From Ophiosphaerella korrae (lineage: Eukaryota > Ascomycota > Dothideomycetes > Pleosporales > Phaeosphaeriaceae), in contig JALNQF010000025.1 in assembly GCA_028456385.1 (NCBI GenBank), positions 124,001-188,000 of the forward strand: a stretch of DNA of 64,000 bases, given 5' to 3'. Position 1 is the first letter of the stretch; every line of letters starts with the position of its first letter. A program made the position numbers and the translations under genes. Positions 34,452-47,400 of this stretch are shown here, piece by piece. The notes under the pieces were generated by a model. It made no database searches and was not told the origin of the DNA. It was given only the letters and a program-made list of their open reading frames with translations.

Positions 34452-35133
34452 GATGTTGTTGCTTGGTTGGCGTTTCACTGGGAAGACGGTTGGTGGAGTG
34501 GGGAAACGAATTGGAAATCTTCGCCAAGCCTCTTAGTAGGCCCTCTCCACAGCGCCAGTCACATCACATCATGTGAATCATCGCAGCAAAGATGCATCAA
34601 ACAATTTGTGCAATTCAGCCATCATCGCGCCCCTGCAGGCACCACATCGCTCTTTGCGGTACAGGCTGCGCCAGGCGCATTTATTTCGTCTCCGTCGTGT
34701 GACCCGCGCTGCGTCAGAGCGTCTGGCCACAAACAGTCCAGATCAGTGCGGTACTTTATCAGCTGCGATTGCGATTGCGATTGCGATTAGGAGTTCACTG
34801 CGCGTCATCTGTACCCTTGCCCTGCCGCCATCTCCCTACCTCCCAGCCGCCAGTCCCCACGGCGCAGTTTCATCTCAAAACTGGGCAGCATGACTGAGTA
34901 GGGTGTTGATGGTTTTGCTGTCGGAGCCAGCGCACCTCGGATCAGACTGGAAGGTTTTCCTTATGCCGCTTCTCGGGCCAGGAAGTGCTCCAACCACTTG
35001 ACCTATCCCCGCCCGTGGCGAGCTGCCATTTAAGTGCTCCACGTTGATGACCGTTCCATAACTTGGCCAACTTTCCTCGATTCGCGCCCAGTTTCGCATC
35101 CAATGCCGTCTTTCGCAATATATCGTCGCCAGA
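34452..35133. other. Divergent promoter region fyv7 / Atos-type gene
   Basis: 682 bases between two divergent starts, GC-richer than other intergenic DNA here, with a short TGCGAT repeat (listed separately). No coding signal. Confidence 0.5.
34764..34788. repeat. Hexamer repeat (TGCGAT)n
   Basis: Four tandem TGCGAT units, directly visible, in the divergent promoter region. Confidence 0.85.
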
Positions 35134-37629
35134 ATGCCCATCTTTCATGACCCACAAGCCAGTCCACCGCGACGACCACCACCTCGTGACATGTCTCCCA
35201 GTGGGCAACGAAGAGCGGGCACTCCAACGAGCTCTGCTGTTGGCGTGTCACTATTAGACAGCCTGCATACTGGGGGCAGTACATGCTGTGAAACCAGCCC
35301 TAACATGGACCAAGAGTCATCACACTTTCAAACACGCAAGCAGCAAGCCACCTTTGACCGCGTCGAATTGATTGAGAGATTGAAGCGGACAAAGAGCCCT
35401 GTATGGCAGCAGTATCAACATGTGAGTTCCAGTAGTTTTCTGCCATCATACCAAACGCATCCTTTATTCCTATGCTGAAGATGCTAACACCAGTCCAAGA
35501 ACAGTCACTACCATGAGCAGAGTCCTGAAGCTCGGCACGATCCACCCAAAACTCCCCTACGATCTCCCGTTCAAATCAGAAACTCGGGCACGTCTACTCC
35601 AGATATTCTTCGAGATCCTGCTACAGCGGGTCTAGAAATAGAACGCCCTCGATCTGCTCTACATTCGGGCGATTTCAGGACAAAGGAAGGAGACAGCGAT
35701 TCAAGTGGTCCTTCTGCAATGCCATTTCTGGCAACCTCTCCCGTTGTTCCCTGGAATCGCTCCTTTCCAGCAGCTGCTTACCCGTCACAACGAGCTGATA
35801 CTTCATATTCCTTCGATCAAGTTATTGGTCAAGAGTCCCATGCAGTGTCAAGGGCACGAGCAATATCGCAGTCATCAACCAGCTTATTTGCATTCTTGCC
35901 TCCCACAAGCCCGCTTGTGCAGCAGGCAAACAACCCAGATCTAGATTTGCCCTCGAGACCAGCATCCAGGCAGAATTCAAGAAGCCCTGAACGAAGTACT
36001 AGGCGCCATACTTTCTCACCAACCTCTTTCCAGACATTCAAGGCCACTTCAATGGCTCGATCGATATCTGGCACTCCAGCAGCCCGTCATCTTCGCTATG
36101 GAAGCTCCATGCCTTACCAAGCGCATCAGCCAAGACGATTTATGGCAATCAATCAATCACAACCTCACTCCAACCCACAAACACCATTTCTCGGTGCACG
36201 GCGCCCATCTTTCTCTTCGGAAGCATCACCTCTTCAACACGCTCCAATGGTTGGATCGTATGAAGAATCCATCCTGCGTGGGCGAATGTCCACTACGCCT
36301 TCAAGACCACTGGATTTTGTTGCGAAGATTGGTGTACTAGGGAGAGGACAGTGCAAGCCTAGTCTCAAATGCCCACCCCATGTCACGGTACCATTTCCGG
36401 CAGTTTTCTATAGTTACAATACGGGAAATGGTAGGATCTCAGATAACGAGCCGAGCCCGTACGTAGGACTTATTGACCTCGAGAATTCCCTACCAGCGCC
36501 AGAGGAGTCCAATGAATCCGGAAAACGTAAAAGACGCAATGCTGTACCACCTGCAAACCACGAAGATCTTGACTTTCGAATATCAGCGAATGATTCTACT
36601 GGTCGAACCTCAACAGATGATTTGAGAAAAAAAGAGAAAAGAAAAAGAAGATCCACCTCACCGAAGGCACCCCCAGGTGGAAGTTACCGCATACCAGCAC
36701 AAGGTCAGCTGCAGATCGTCTTGAAAAACCCCAACAACACTGCGGTAAAACTATTCCTGGTCCCGTATGATATCTCAGATATGGAACCGGGGCAAAAGAC
36801 TTTCATCAGGCAACGTAGTTACTCTGCGGGTCCTATTATCGATATGCCAATGTCCTCGCGCAGGAATCTAGGAACAGATCGGCCTGAAGCCGCACTTAGC
36901 CACTCAGAGGATCCGAACGACCGCCCGATCTTACGTTACCTGATTCACCTTCACATGTGTTGTCCTTCTCAAGGAAGATACTATTTGTACAAAAGTATTC
37001 GCGTAGTATTTGCCAATCGAGTGCCAGATGGCAAGGAAAAGCTAAGAAACGAAATTCAACTACCAGAGCCGAGATTCAGCACATATAAACCTCTGCGCGA
37101 CTCTACAATTTCACAGTACTTGTCATCAACAGGTCAACTTACCTCTGAGAAAGCATTTCGTCGCCGTAGTGCTGGATGGCCTTTGTCCAGATCGCAACAG
37201 ACATACGACCAGATTGATGGGATGGGCCAGCGTCCTCCCCTCCCTCCTCCAGCTATACAGTTCACCGGCGGTCCGCTCAGCCCGTCAGCGTCGAGTAGTT
37301 TCAGCTCACCTATGCCTAACATGCAACCAATTCCCTTCAGTCTCACCCACCTCACTGCCATTGAGTCCCGGCCAGCCTCGCGCGACATAATGGACATTGA
37401 TCACAACAACCCTTTCGGAACACCTGCAGCATCACCAAAGCCAGGAATGGACAGTCTAGCCAGCCAGCAAGGTACGTTTGAGAAGCTGAACAAGGGCGAT
37501 ATTGGCTATGGAGGAAACGCGTTTAGTCCGTTGAGTAGTTCGACATCGCCCCCAAGCGCAGGCCTTCTCTCTCGGCGGCTTCGTGGGCTAGCTGTTCAGC
37601 GCGAGAAAGGGAAAGGGAAAGAGACATAA
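35134..37629 (+). CDS. Atos-type (DUF4210/FAM214-like) protein
   Basis: Two exons, 35134-35421 and 35494-37629; intron 72 nt; 807 residues. Exon 1 ends in a conserved helix FDRVELIERLKRTKSPVW. The DUF4210 block starts near residue 310 of the product: VAKIGVLGRGQCKPSLKCPPH-type sequence, followed by YNTGNGRISDNEPSPYVGLIDL. The second conserved block, of the Pfam chromosome-segregation-during-meiosis family, is GSYRIPAQGQLQIVLKNP, KLFLVPYDISDMEPGQKTFIRQRS, RYLIHLHMCCPSQGRYYLYKSIRVVF. The rest is Ser/Pro-rich and disordered, with a basic KKEKRKRRS nuclear-localisation-like stretch between the blocks. Animal Atos proteins act as transcription regulators; the fission-yeast relative affects meiotic chromosome segregation. 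The start at 35134 is supported by the conserved helix in exon 1, but an internal Met near 35191 is possible. Confidence 0.85.
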
Positions 37630-38647
37630 ACAATAGTTTTGTGAAATCTTCGTGGTTGTCGGGCGTCATCACTGTTGTTATTTCTCACTTCATATGAGTT
37701 TATCGCATTTCATACTAAATACCCCAAATACATTACTGCGTATATGCGTTTCAGCGTTGAGTCCAGACTCCGGTCCGTGTTTGGATGAGAGAATGCCGGG
37801 ACTGTTGAATAGTTAGGGCTTCGTATGTTGAATAAATATTGAATCACTCTGCTCTGTATCTTACGGGTTTCAACTAGTTCATATGACGCTATGGAAATTG
37901 CTCGAAATATTTAATGAGTCAGCCTATTAGGGGCGGCTCTGTTGTAGAAACTGAACTTTTGCTAGGAAAAAGGCGTTTTCGGAAAACCTAGTTCAGTCGT
38001 GCTATTATCCAGGTGCGACAAAATTTTACAAGACACTAAAGACAAGGGATAAGTACTCAAATCTGCTAGTGTTGGTTCACTCAAGGTCTGTGGGAGCGAA
38101 TAATAACACTAGTCGTAGTGGCACTCATGACACCCGCAGACAGTTTCTAATGTCCGCGCTTGTTTATCATATCTAGGCTGCTTTTTGCCCTCCCCGATAA
38201 GAAACCCTAAAGCCTAATATAGTAGAGTGGTGTAGCAAGTTTGTTAATTTGTCATGATGTTCAATTACACAAACCCCAACAGCGACGCGTTAAATAAAGC
38301 CAAAATATAATCCATACATGATGAACTCAACAATATATAATCTAGAAAATCGTAACATCATCCATACCCCCTGAACTCCAAGAATCGCGAAAAGGCTGCT
38401 TCTTCCATGTATCGCATCAAGGCTACAGACCATATCCAAAGCTGTGCTATGCTCTCATCCTCCCCCAAGATAAGAGAAAACTCCTTACTTAGGTGTATTA
38501 CACTGGGACCATATTCCATCCGTTTCATATCGTTTTCAACAGTTTTGATCTCTGAACTAAGCTAGGCTAGTGCTATGTATAGTAAGGAGGCTAGCGTCCT
38601 TAGCTTGGTCATGCCCCGTGACATCCATAGTTCAACCGTACCGTTGT
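37630..38647. other. Intergenic between convergent genes
   Basis: About 1 kb of AT-rich DNA between the Atos-type gene and the coiled-coil orphan, which converge. No coding or RNA signal found. Confidence 0.5.
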
Positions 38648-39229
38648 TTAGTTGTATCTCATGGAAAAACTAGGCTTGCTTTCCTTTTTTGCGTGCTCTA
38701 GGGCTTTAGTCAACGAAGCTACTTGTGCTTCTGCAATCTCTGCACGTCCCTTGTAGTGCGCCGACCATTGCTTCTCATTCTTGAGGTTCTCCTTCAGTGA
38801 AGCCTTGGAGCTTTCCAATTCGGATATTCGAGTCTGAAGTTTGAGGTGAGCTAGGCAATTTTACTTTGTCTCCTTTTTCTTGAAGCTTACATGTAGCGTA
38901 TTGACTTCACTCCAGAGAGATTTTTTTTCGTCTTGAGCGATATCTCTGCTTCGAACCTCTTGCTGTTGGTAATACTGTAGTTGAGCCCCAACTGCATCCG
39001 GAATATGTGCGTTATTGACGACTTGAATGTACGGCGTTGACCTGGGCTGTGGATGAACATACGAAGCCATTGTAGCGGTGTTGTGGCTGCTATTGTAGTG
39101 TTGGAAGCAATCGTTTGGCATTTGGTAGATGGAAGTTGAGTGGCCTGCATGCCCGCGTCGGTTCAGTGTAAGTTGTTGCTCAGCGTGAGAGGAGTCAGCC
39201 TCGGTCGTGCCCGAAGTTTCAATCGCCAT
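38648..39229 (-). CDS. Small coiled-coil protein, unknown function
   Basis: Two exons on the minus strand, 39229-38891 and 38833-38648; 174 residues from the ATG at 39229 (MAIETSGTTEAD). An upstream in-frame ATG at 39352 would add 41 residues of unlikely composition. The intron uses GTAAGC and the acceptor CTTCAG; a nearer CTAG acceptor would break the frame. The first half is rich in Gln, Asn, Tyr and His. The second half is one amphipathic helix, VNTLHTRISELESSKASLKE through AQVASLTKALEHAKKE, with leucines and alanines at heptad positions, a probable dimeric coiled coil. I do not recognise a family. The continuous coiled coil across the splice junction is the main evidence that the gene is real. 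Confidence 0.62.
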
Positions 39230-40031
39230 TGCGGCTATTCTGATACCTGATGTTGGCGATTTATGGTTTTGATTTAGTATGGTAAAGACTTTGAGTTGGG
39301 TAGTAAGATCAAAGTATATTCTTATGTGATGATAATATGACGACCAGGTCAACCTTAGGAAGTCATACGGATGCAGAGAAGAGAATTCTTCTTAAACTTG
39401 TACCAGCCTCACTCTGCACAATAATTAGACTTGCTAGGCACCAACGATGAGCTAGCAGTCCTAATAAAAGTGTTAGCTTTGCCTGAGACTCACAGGAATT
39501 GAATTCTGACAGTAGCCTTGTGGTGCACGCCCTTTATCCCGCCTTCGCTTGCGTCGGATGTCAGCTCCAGCTTTTCGAGCACGTATGTATAGTTATTCCA
39601 CCTTCTTCTAATTTGGTGCTTCATCTCAGCCATTTGCCTCACAAAGTATGATTTAAGGCAGCGGGAGATTATTCTCAGTAAGAACTAGATTGTTATGTAA
39701 TTCGCTTTACAACTAAGGAAGTAGGGCATAATCTGCACGGCCATCGAGGCTTCGAAACAAATGGAAGAGGATAAAATTGTACTGGGTCTACGGACTGTGG
39801 TAGAAGTCAGTCAGTTGACCCAAGACAAGGTAAGTGAAGATTTGACATGCTACGTGCCCGTATAGCCTCGGAACGGAAAGCTGAATCAGATAGTGATTGT
39901 CTTGATCCGTACTTCATCATATAGAGTACAGAAATGATAACATGTCTATGTCCTATGTCTATTGGCATGATGTCGACCATAAGTTTCTATAACAAACTTC
40001 CAAACATTCGTTCGTCGTCTAATAACTGTGT
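39230..40031. other. Intergenic
   Basis: Sequence between the coiled-coil gene's promoter and the 3' end of the Sdt1-like gene. Nothing recognised. Confidence 0.5.
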
Positions 40032-41113
40032 CTAGTTGGCATGTGAGCTTTTAAAAACTTCTGGAAAGATATTGCGCAATTCCATCAGGCTTCTGATCTC
40101 GTATTTGGACGCCTGTTGGGGAGGCGATGGATCTGATGGGTCGAGTAGGTGAGCTACCTGCCAGCCTCGTTTATGAGCCACCTCACAGTTGATGTACGAA
40201 TCATCTACACAATTAGTATTCACAGGCCAAACGACAAAATAGGATCCTTAAACACACCCACAAAATAGCAGTTCTGGTTCGAATTGACACCAGCCTCCTT
40301 CATGACCTTGTCATACATCTCAACATGAGGCTTACAGTAGAGCTTTTCCGACCCGTAGTCGCAGTATGTAATGCCCTCAAATAAATCATCAATTCCAAGC
40401 AGTTTAACAACACGTTTGCCATGCGTGACGTATGCGTTCGTGAATAACCACAGGCGGACTTTGCTTGCGTCGATGTCTTGAATGAGTTTGCGCAGCTCTG
40501 GATTTGGCTTGATTACATCCTCTAGAGGCAGTGCGTCATCAACCTTGCTGTTATACTCTAGGGCATCGACTTTGTGATGACGGACAAGACCTTCAATAGC
40601 GAGACCGTATTCTCGGTAATACCTGTAGTGGAGCTCATTGGCGTCTTTTTCGGAGAGGCTGAGGTGCTCTTCGAAGAACTTGTCTATAGCAAAGTCAGCT
40701 GCTGTTTTGCCCAGGCGATTCGCTACTTGATAAAAGGAGGTCGCGAAAACCTCTGGATATGTTCATTAATTGTTTCTCAGATTTTCCCTACTTACCTATC
40801 AGTATAGCTATTATACGATGAATTTCAAGACCTGGGCAGGTTAGTGGTGAGGATTTAGTCGTTGGGCGGGACGTGTACTTTTGGGATAAAGCTACCCATT
40901 CATTAGCAAGGGGGTTTAGTAGGTTTAGAAACACATAGGAAACTGCACAAAAGGTCGAATCCATCTTTCATCCTGATACCCGGATGTACCGGGTGAATCA
41001 GACGTGGGAGTTGTTCCTTCTGGGTGGTGGGAAGTTCAATAATCTACAGGAGCCATACTCACACAGTTGTCTATATCAAAGAAGAAGACCGGCTTTTCAC
41101 TTTCGTCTGCCAT
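40032..41113 (-). CDS. sdt1: HAD-superfamily pyrimidine 5'-nucleotidase (Sdt1/Phm8-like)
   Basis: Five exons on the minus strand: 41113-41063, 40891-40879, 40831-40796, 40683-40258 and 40204-40032, giving 232 residues. HAD motif I is FFFDIDNCLYPKS (Asp13 nucleophile, Asp15 acid), split by an intron right after DIDNC. Motif II is the LWLFTNAY block; the Lys of motif III lies in KLYCKPHVEMY; motif IV is CYFVDDSYINC, also split by an intron. The cap helices begin FFEEHLSLSEKDANELHYRYY. Yeast Sdt1 and Phm8 dephosphorylate UMP/CMP or lysophosphatidate and act in nucleotide salvage. Exon 2 is only 13 nt, yet is required to restore LYPKS. Relative to yeast the N-terminal cap seems short; a slightly different exon 2-3 junction is possible. 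Confidence 0.85.
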
Positions 41114-41402
41114 ATTTTCTTGTGTCTGGTCGATAGTCAAGGGAAAGCGGAAAGCATGACGAGCACTGGAGAAAGTACTAGTCCATTCAAGGTTAGTAGC
41201 TTGGCACACTAGCTGTGTCGCGTTTTTCGAGTCTTTCCTGCTAGTGTTGTTCCCCAACCATCCCCTTGAGAAGTCGGCCTCAACTCGGGGAGCACATCGC
41301 TTGTATTTGTATACCGCGACTCCCTGACTGCTTCTCACGTTAAGCGCTTAGTTCCAAAGTTTGTATTGTAGCGGTCGCAGCGCAGGTCGCCTGCCAGCCA
41401 TT
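41114..41402. promoter_or_regulatory. Bidirectional promoter, sdt1 and Pro/Arg-rich gene
   Basis: 289 bases separate two divergent ATGs. No TATA box stands out on either side. Confidence 0.4.
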
Positions 41403-43825
41403 ATGTCGACACCCGCAGCGGCGCCCGCGTATTTAAACGGCATCAGTGTTGTACCCGCACAGGTGCATCGCGAAGCCGATTTTTTACAGAATCTGCTGCG
41501 GATACGCGACGATGTGCTTGCTAGCAAACATCCGCGTATTCATCTTCCAGCCAAAGTAATAGAACAGGTTGCACCCCGTCCCTCACAAATACCGCTGCCC
41601 AGCAGACCCACGACCAATGGCACTTCGAATGGCATCTCTGCCACACAGCTGTTCCCTCCACGAACGGATGGCTCGCTTCATACTCCGACATCAAACGAGT
41701 TTGTGTCTCCTGCTCCACCACAATATCGACCCTATTCAGCAATGTCTACATCCTCGAGCATCGACCCAGTCCTTCTTACAAAGTCTGACCACTTGATTAG
41801 AGCAGAGTTGCAGCTCAAGCGGCAGCAGCTAGAGCGTCTCCTCAAGGATCAATTTGATAGAAAGGGTCGCGGTAATGACGCAGATGACCGGGAGACCCAT
41901 TTGCATGTGGAGGAGTGTCTGATCCAGGCTCAATTACGAGTTCCACCGGTCTCCGGTATACAATCCACGACTAACAACAGCGACGGCGAGTCGTTTGATG
42001 AAAACTCGTACTACTCTAGCAAAGCTGACAGCTGGTCGTCAGAGGAACTTGATCCCAAACAGAGCGCGGATGCTGATCCTGCAGGGTCGCTTACATCGCA
42101 GGCAAAACAACCTGTCAGTATAAATGCTCAGCCTCGGCTTGTCCAGCCCACAGTGATCGACCTTGATGAAGAGGCCTACGAGCCTGTCGATGATATTGAG
42201 ATTTACGAGCCTGAGCCTGCTACTGTGATCGACGATGTTGAGGAGGAAGACTACTCACCACCTCCGGCTGACATCGGTGCAAGTGAGCCTGGTAGAGGGC
42301 GTGCGCGAGACCGTGGCAACCGAAACCACAGTGGTACCAACGGGTATGATATGCTTGCTTCTCTTTTCTTCTATCCTTTCCAAACTCCCATCAGCTTCTA
42401 AGGCTTCTTTATAAGCATAGTCTAGTTCTACACTCGTTGTGGCAACCCACCATACTGTACGGCAATTCATCGCTCTACCATGGCCTTAGAAACTTGATGA
42501 TGGGAACTGGACATCTGTCAAGGAGCATGGAGATTATTGATACCATCATATTTCCCGCATAAATTGTTTGCTAATTCTGCTACAGGTCATCCCGTCGCCA
42601 TAGTCCAGTTGGGCCTGCTCCCCCACTCCAGAACCCCCGAAAACGCCGAAGGGAAGAGAAGCGCGAGGAGCGGAAACGCCAGCTGCAAGCAAGCAAGCGA
42701 GCTCCCGTTCGTTCTCCAGAGCCGTTCATTAAGGAAGAGCCCCAATCGCCCCCACCTTTCCCCGCTTATCCTGATTCACAACCTCCCAAGCGACGCGCAT
42801 TGCAACCACTTCCCAACGATGTAGAGATTCAATCACCTAGTAGGGACCAACCCACATACTATCGAGAGCCAGAGCCAGCTTCGCGACCATACCGCGAGTA
42901 TGAGGAAGTTTCGGCACCTACTGTGGTACGAGTACCGCAGCGCAAAGTACATCGTGATGAGCCAGATCTCAGGCGGGTGGCTAGTCTCCAATATGCTCGA
43001 CGTCCATACTCCCCCGCCGGTGGTGGAGACCTATATACAGCAGAGCCTCGCCAAGTGCGGTCGGTATCCCACGCGTTTGCAGATCGCAATGAAGCACCCA
43101 TATACCGGGAAGCCCCGGCCCGCCCATTAGCCGCACCGAGATATGCTCGAGATCGTTCTCGGTCGCCTATTCTTGAGTATCTTCCCCGGCAACAATCTCC
43201 TTTGCTGATGGCTCCGCCACCTCGTCGCATCGTGGTCGACCAATACGGTACTAAATACTATGCCGCCCCCGTGGATGTTCGGGAATCCGTTGCACCTCCA
43301 TCCAGTCGAAGGATGGAAATCGATTCTTTCTACGAACGAGCTGTAACTCGCGAACCAGTAATGCGCGCACCTCGAACTGAAGTATTCGACGATGACGCTG
43401 TACAGCGAATGCCTCCACCGCCTCGGCGATACGTGGAAGGTCCGGGCCATGAGATGATAGAAGCACCAATGCATCGACCTCGAGAGCCGTCACGTCGTCC
43501 AGTTGATGTAGAGTACCAACCACAGTTCGAGGAGATGGGACCGCCACGAGAGTATCTGCCTTCAAGAGCGTACAGTATGCGTCCCGAAGTGGTTCGACGA
43601 GAAGTGCCTGAAGGTTTCGTCCGTCATGAAAGTGTCCAGCCTGGCTCAATACGCGCTCCACAGCCGCAGTATCGTGAGGTGAGCATTTTACACCAAGAGC
43701 CTATAGAGGAACGCCGCTATTACAGCGCCGCACCTCCGGCGAGGCGGTACGTTGAAGAGGACCAGGGCGATGTTGCGCAAGAGCTGTATGCCCCAGAGCC
43801 ACGTAGAGTATACACACGCTACTAG
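41403..43825 (+). CDS. Pro/Arg/Glu-rich, mostly disordered protein of unknown function
   Basis: Two exons, 41403-42343 and 42586-43825; 726 residues. The 242-nt intron is long for this window, but the donor GTATGA and acceptor CTACAG are the only pair joining the two long open frames in phase. Residues 1-60 contain the only ordered-looking part: QVHREADFLQNLLRIRDDVL followed by HPRIHLPAKVIEQV. A helix near 145-175 is SDHLIRAELQLKRQQLERLLKDQF. An acidic segment (VIDLDEEAYEPVDDIEIYEPE) precedes the intron. After it come NPRKRRREEKREERKRQ, a nuclear-localisation-like cluster, and a long tail of PPRRYVE, YREPEP and RYAR motifs. I do not recognise the family. Nuclear location is inferred from the basic cluster. 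Confidence 0.78.
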
Positions 43826-44418
43826 TGCGTTGGGAGGCAGACTGTATATGGAAGATTAGCTCATCAGAGTACTTAGTTGTGGAAGGAATGAATAATAAAT
43901 AGTTGATTTCGAGTTGGATAGTCCAACTCTTGTAAATTATACCCAATCCAAAAAGTGTAGCAGTAACAATGGTGGTGCCCCTGTGTATACTTGGCTTTTC
44001 TCCTTGCATCTTGACTGCTCTTTCATAGTACCTCTCGCCCTCTTCCAGTATGTGCTTAGGGCAGAATACAGTTTTATATATATAACAAAGAAAAGTAATG
44101 TTCAAAAGCAGACATCTTGATGATACACATTGGTTGACCAGGCTATGTGAGCATCATGATCTTCTTATCTCTCGCTTTCAGGGTTCTTCACATGAGTGAG
44201 AGGTCTTCAACCCCACAACCAGGTTGCTGATGCATGGTTTCGCCGGCTTACTAGAGATATGTATCGGCGGGATGCGACGATCTGCAGGGTCCCATTTCCA
44301 GGGTGCGCAAGGTACTGGACGTCTGTACAATTCTGATCTACCACGTATTGCGCAAGCAAGGCCACACACTAGTCTGACGTGATGCATTCGGCCCAGCTGG
44401 AGTTAGCGTGGGCTTGGC
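43826..44418. other. Intergenic
   Basis: 3' flank of the Pro/Arg-rich gene and promoter of the KH gene. Nothing recognised. Confidence 0.5.
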
Positions 44419-47400
44419 ATGGCCAGACGCTCAACTTCGCGCCTTCTCCAGTCAACCTCCAACCCTCCACCTCGCCCACTACCGCCGCGCCCGCCATCTG
44501 CCAGGGCGGTTCTACACCTTGATATGCACAGAATATCAAACTTCATGGCGCCATCGGCCGGGTTCCCCTTCTCGAGAACCAACCATGAGATGCCTGTCAC
44601 AGCTCCGATCAAGCGGCCTTCAACCGCAACGAGCGCCCCGCCTGTCATAGCCCCCGGCACTCAGGTCAATCTATCCTTCAATGTGCCCTTCTCCTCCAAC
44701 CTTGCCGGGCCTGACCCCGACGACATCATGTGGGCGAGCCCTGGGGCAAAGGCACGCTGGACCCATCCGGAAGGTACGGCAGAGGCCACGCCCACCCACA
44801 AGCTGCCTGTACACGCACAAAACGTCGACAACCTGCGGAGCCTGTGCCGAGATGTCAGCGAACGCACCGAGGGCCGAGTCCAGGCCACGGTCACGTCAGC
44901 CGAGTCCAAGCCGCTGCCAGGACTGCAACGGGGGCCGTTGCGTGCCCTCGTCACCAACGTTTGCTTGTCTGGCGAGCTCGACATTGTAAACTCGATGCGT
45001 GGTCAAGTTCTTAATTCGACCCCCATCTCCCTGGTAAGCTGTGGCCGAGTCCGTGCGTTGGTGTCCAATTGCTGACAAGCTGGCACAGCGTTCATCTCAT
45101 GTGGACATCGACTCGCAGCTCATCATCGACCCGGCCACCCAGAATGTCAAGGCTGCTGTACTCACCCAGCTCGACCTTATCTCCAAGACAACCAAAGCCG
45201 ATATTTTCCTGCTCATGCCAAAGCAGCCCGACATTGAGTCGGCGAGCTTCAACGGCAATATTGACACAGGTATGGATCCGCGCTTACGCTGCGCCATCTT
45301 TGGAGACCTCGAGACTATGGAACATGCAAAGACACGCGTTTTGATCATGATAGACCAAATTGTGAGTTACCCGCGCCCCGCAGCCAGCCAACACCGCTAG
45401 CGCACAAACTAACTCGATTCCGTCAAAGCTCAAGCGCTATGTTGATACTATGAAGCTCGAGCTGACCATGCACACCTTGATCTGTGGGCGCGGTCGCAAG
45501 AACATTAAGATGATTGAGTCTGCTACAGGAACAGCCATCTACTTCCCTCCGCCGTTCCCTCGCCTCTTTGGATATACTCCGCCAGGCGCCCAGAGGAGAC
45601 CAGACGACCTAGTCTACATCACAGGCGAAAACTCCGAGTGCATCCTACGTGCTAAGCAGCGTCTGCATGATCTTGTCATGCAGACAAAGGTCTTTGTGAA
45701 GCCCGTCATGGTTACTGATACTAAGTTTGACGCTATCCTGCTCGAGCGACTGGATAAGGTTCGTAAGATCATCGAGAACAATGGCTCGTATATTTTGCTA
45801 CCACCACTTGGCGCTCAGCGAGGCGGTGTCCGGGTTCAGGGCACGGATGTCTTACACGTCGAGCGCACCGTGCGCGAACTGATGATCCTTGTAAGCTCGC
45901 TGTGCAAATGTTTACAAACCCTATACTCATATTCAGCAGGCCGGTCAATTCTACAGTGCCTCATGGTTCATTACTCACCCAGACCCTACACAGCGACCGC
46001 CTACCTCAGCTGATGTGCGCGCCATGCTCTCTGACATCTGTATCAACTCTGGTGCTGAAGTTAGCTTCGAAAAGCTCAATTTCCATATATACGGCTCAGA
46101 TGACGCCGTCAGAGCTGCCTTGATGGTTATCAGCAATATCCCATTCGTGAAGAAGTCGCAATACAACATGAGCGTAAAAATTGAGCTTGCCAATGAGCAC
46201 AAGGAGTTCGTCAGTGGTAAGAAGAATGGCAAGATCAACAAGATCATGAGCCATAGCAGTGTGCAAATCGTGTTCGACGGTTTCAACGAGTACAACTTTT
46301 ACATTGTAGTCCGCGGTGCCCAATATGAGGCTACAAAGAACGGGCTCGACCTTGTCGAGCAGGAGATGCCCGCTTCTATCTCGTTCCACGTACCTGATCA
46401 GTACCACAAGCGTATCATCGGTATCGGTGGCCAGCACATCCAACGCATCATGAAGAAGTACTCTGTCTTCGTAAAATTCTCAAATGCTATGGATCGCGGC
46501 GGTTATGGCAAAGAAGAAGACGACATCAAGGTCGACAATGTCATCTGTCGTACTCCTGCACGTAATGCCCAGAACCTTGACCTGGTGAAACAAGAGATTA
46601 TGGACATGGTTGAAAAAGCTGACGCAGAGTTCGTTTCTGAGACCATCAACATTAATCGCCTCTATCATCGGGAACTCATTGCGCGCCTAGACAAGCTTGA
46701 TGAGCTTGAGAAGAAGTTCAACTGCAAAATTACTTTCCCCAGCACTGAAGAAGCGAGTGACACTGTTACTGTCTCTGGTCCTGAGTATCAGGTGCCATTG
46801 GCAGTCGACGAATTCTTGGTAAGCTTGGTTTGTTATGTCTTTCGACCTCTAGCTTACAACTACAGGGTATGGTCCCAGAATCACATGACCTAGCCTTCCC
46901 TTCCTCTGCCGAGCTTAGCAAACATATTCGTTCTGCCGAGTTTACTGCTGATATCATCGACAAGCTCAAGACTCAGCACGTGGTCGATGCTCAGCTGCAG
47001 GAGCGCCAGACTGAGACAATTGATGGAAAAGAAGAACAGGTTGAAACCTTTCATCTTGTCTTCACCAGGAATAATGCCGGCGGGCTGAAAGATGCCATCG
47101 ACTTCCTACTCAACCAACTTGTCATGCATGGTCTAGACACTAACACTGTCCGTGGCGCCCTGCCACGCCCCAAGTCTGACTCCTTTGAGGATTCGTTGCC
47201 CTTCTTTGAGTCCAAGCTCCTCCAGCGCGCCGAGCCTGCAGTCGATAGCACCGACTCTCCCACGCGCTCTCACTTTGGCGTCGACGATGAGCCTCGCGGC
47301 ATGCTCGACCGGCTTCGCAGGCCAGGCAGCATGTCGTCCTTTACCTCGATCTTCAATGGTCGCAAGAATACTAATTCTCCCGGATCCCTATTCAAGCATG

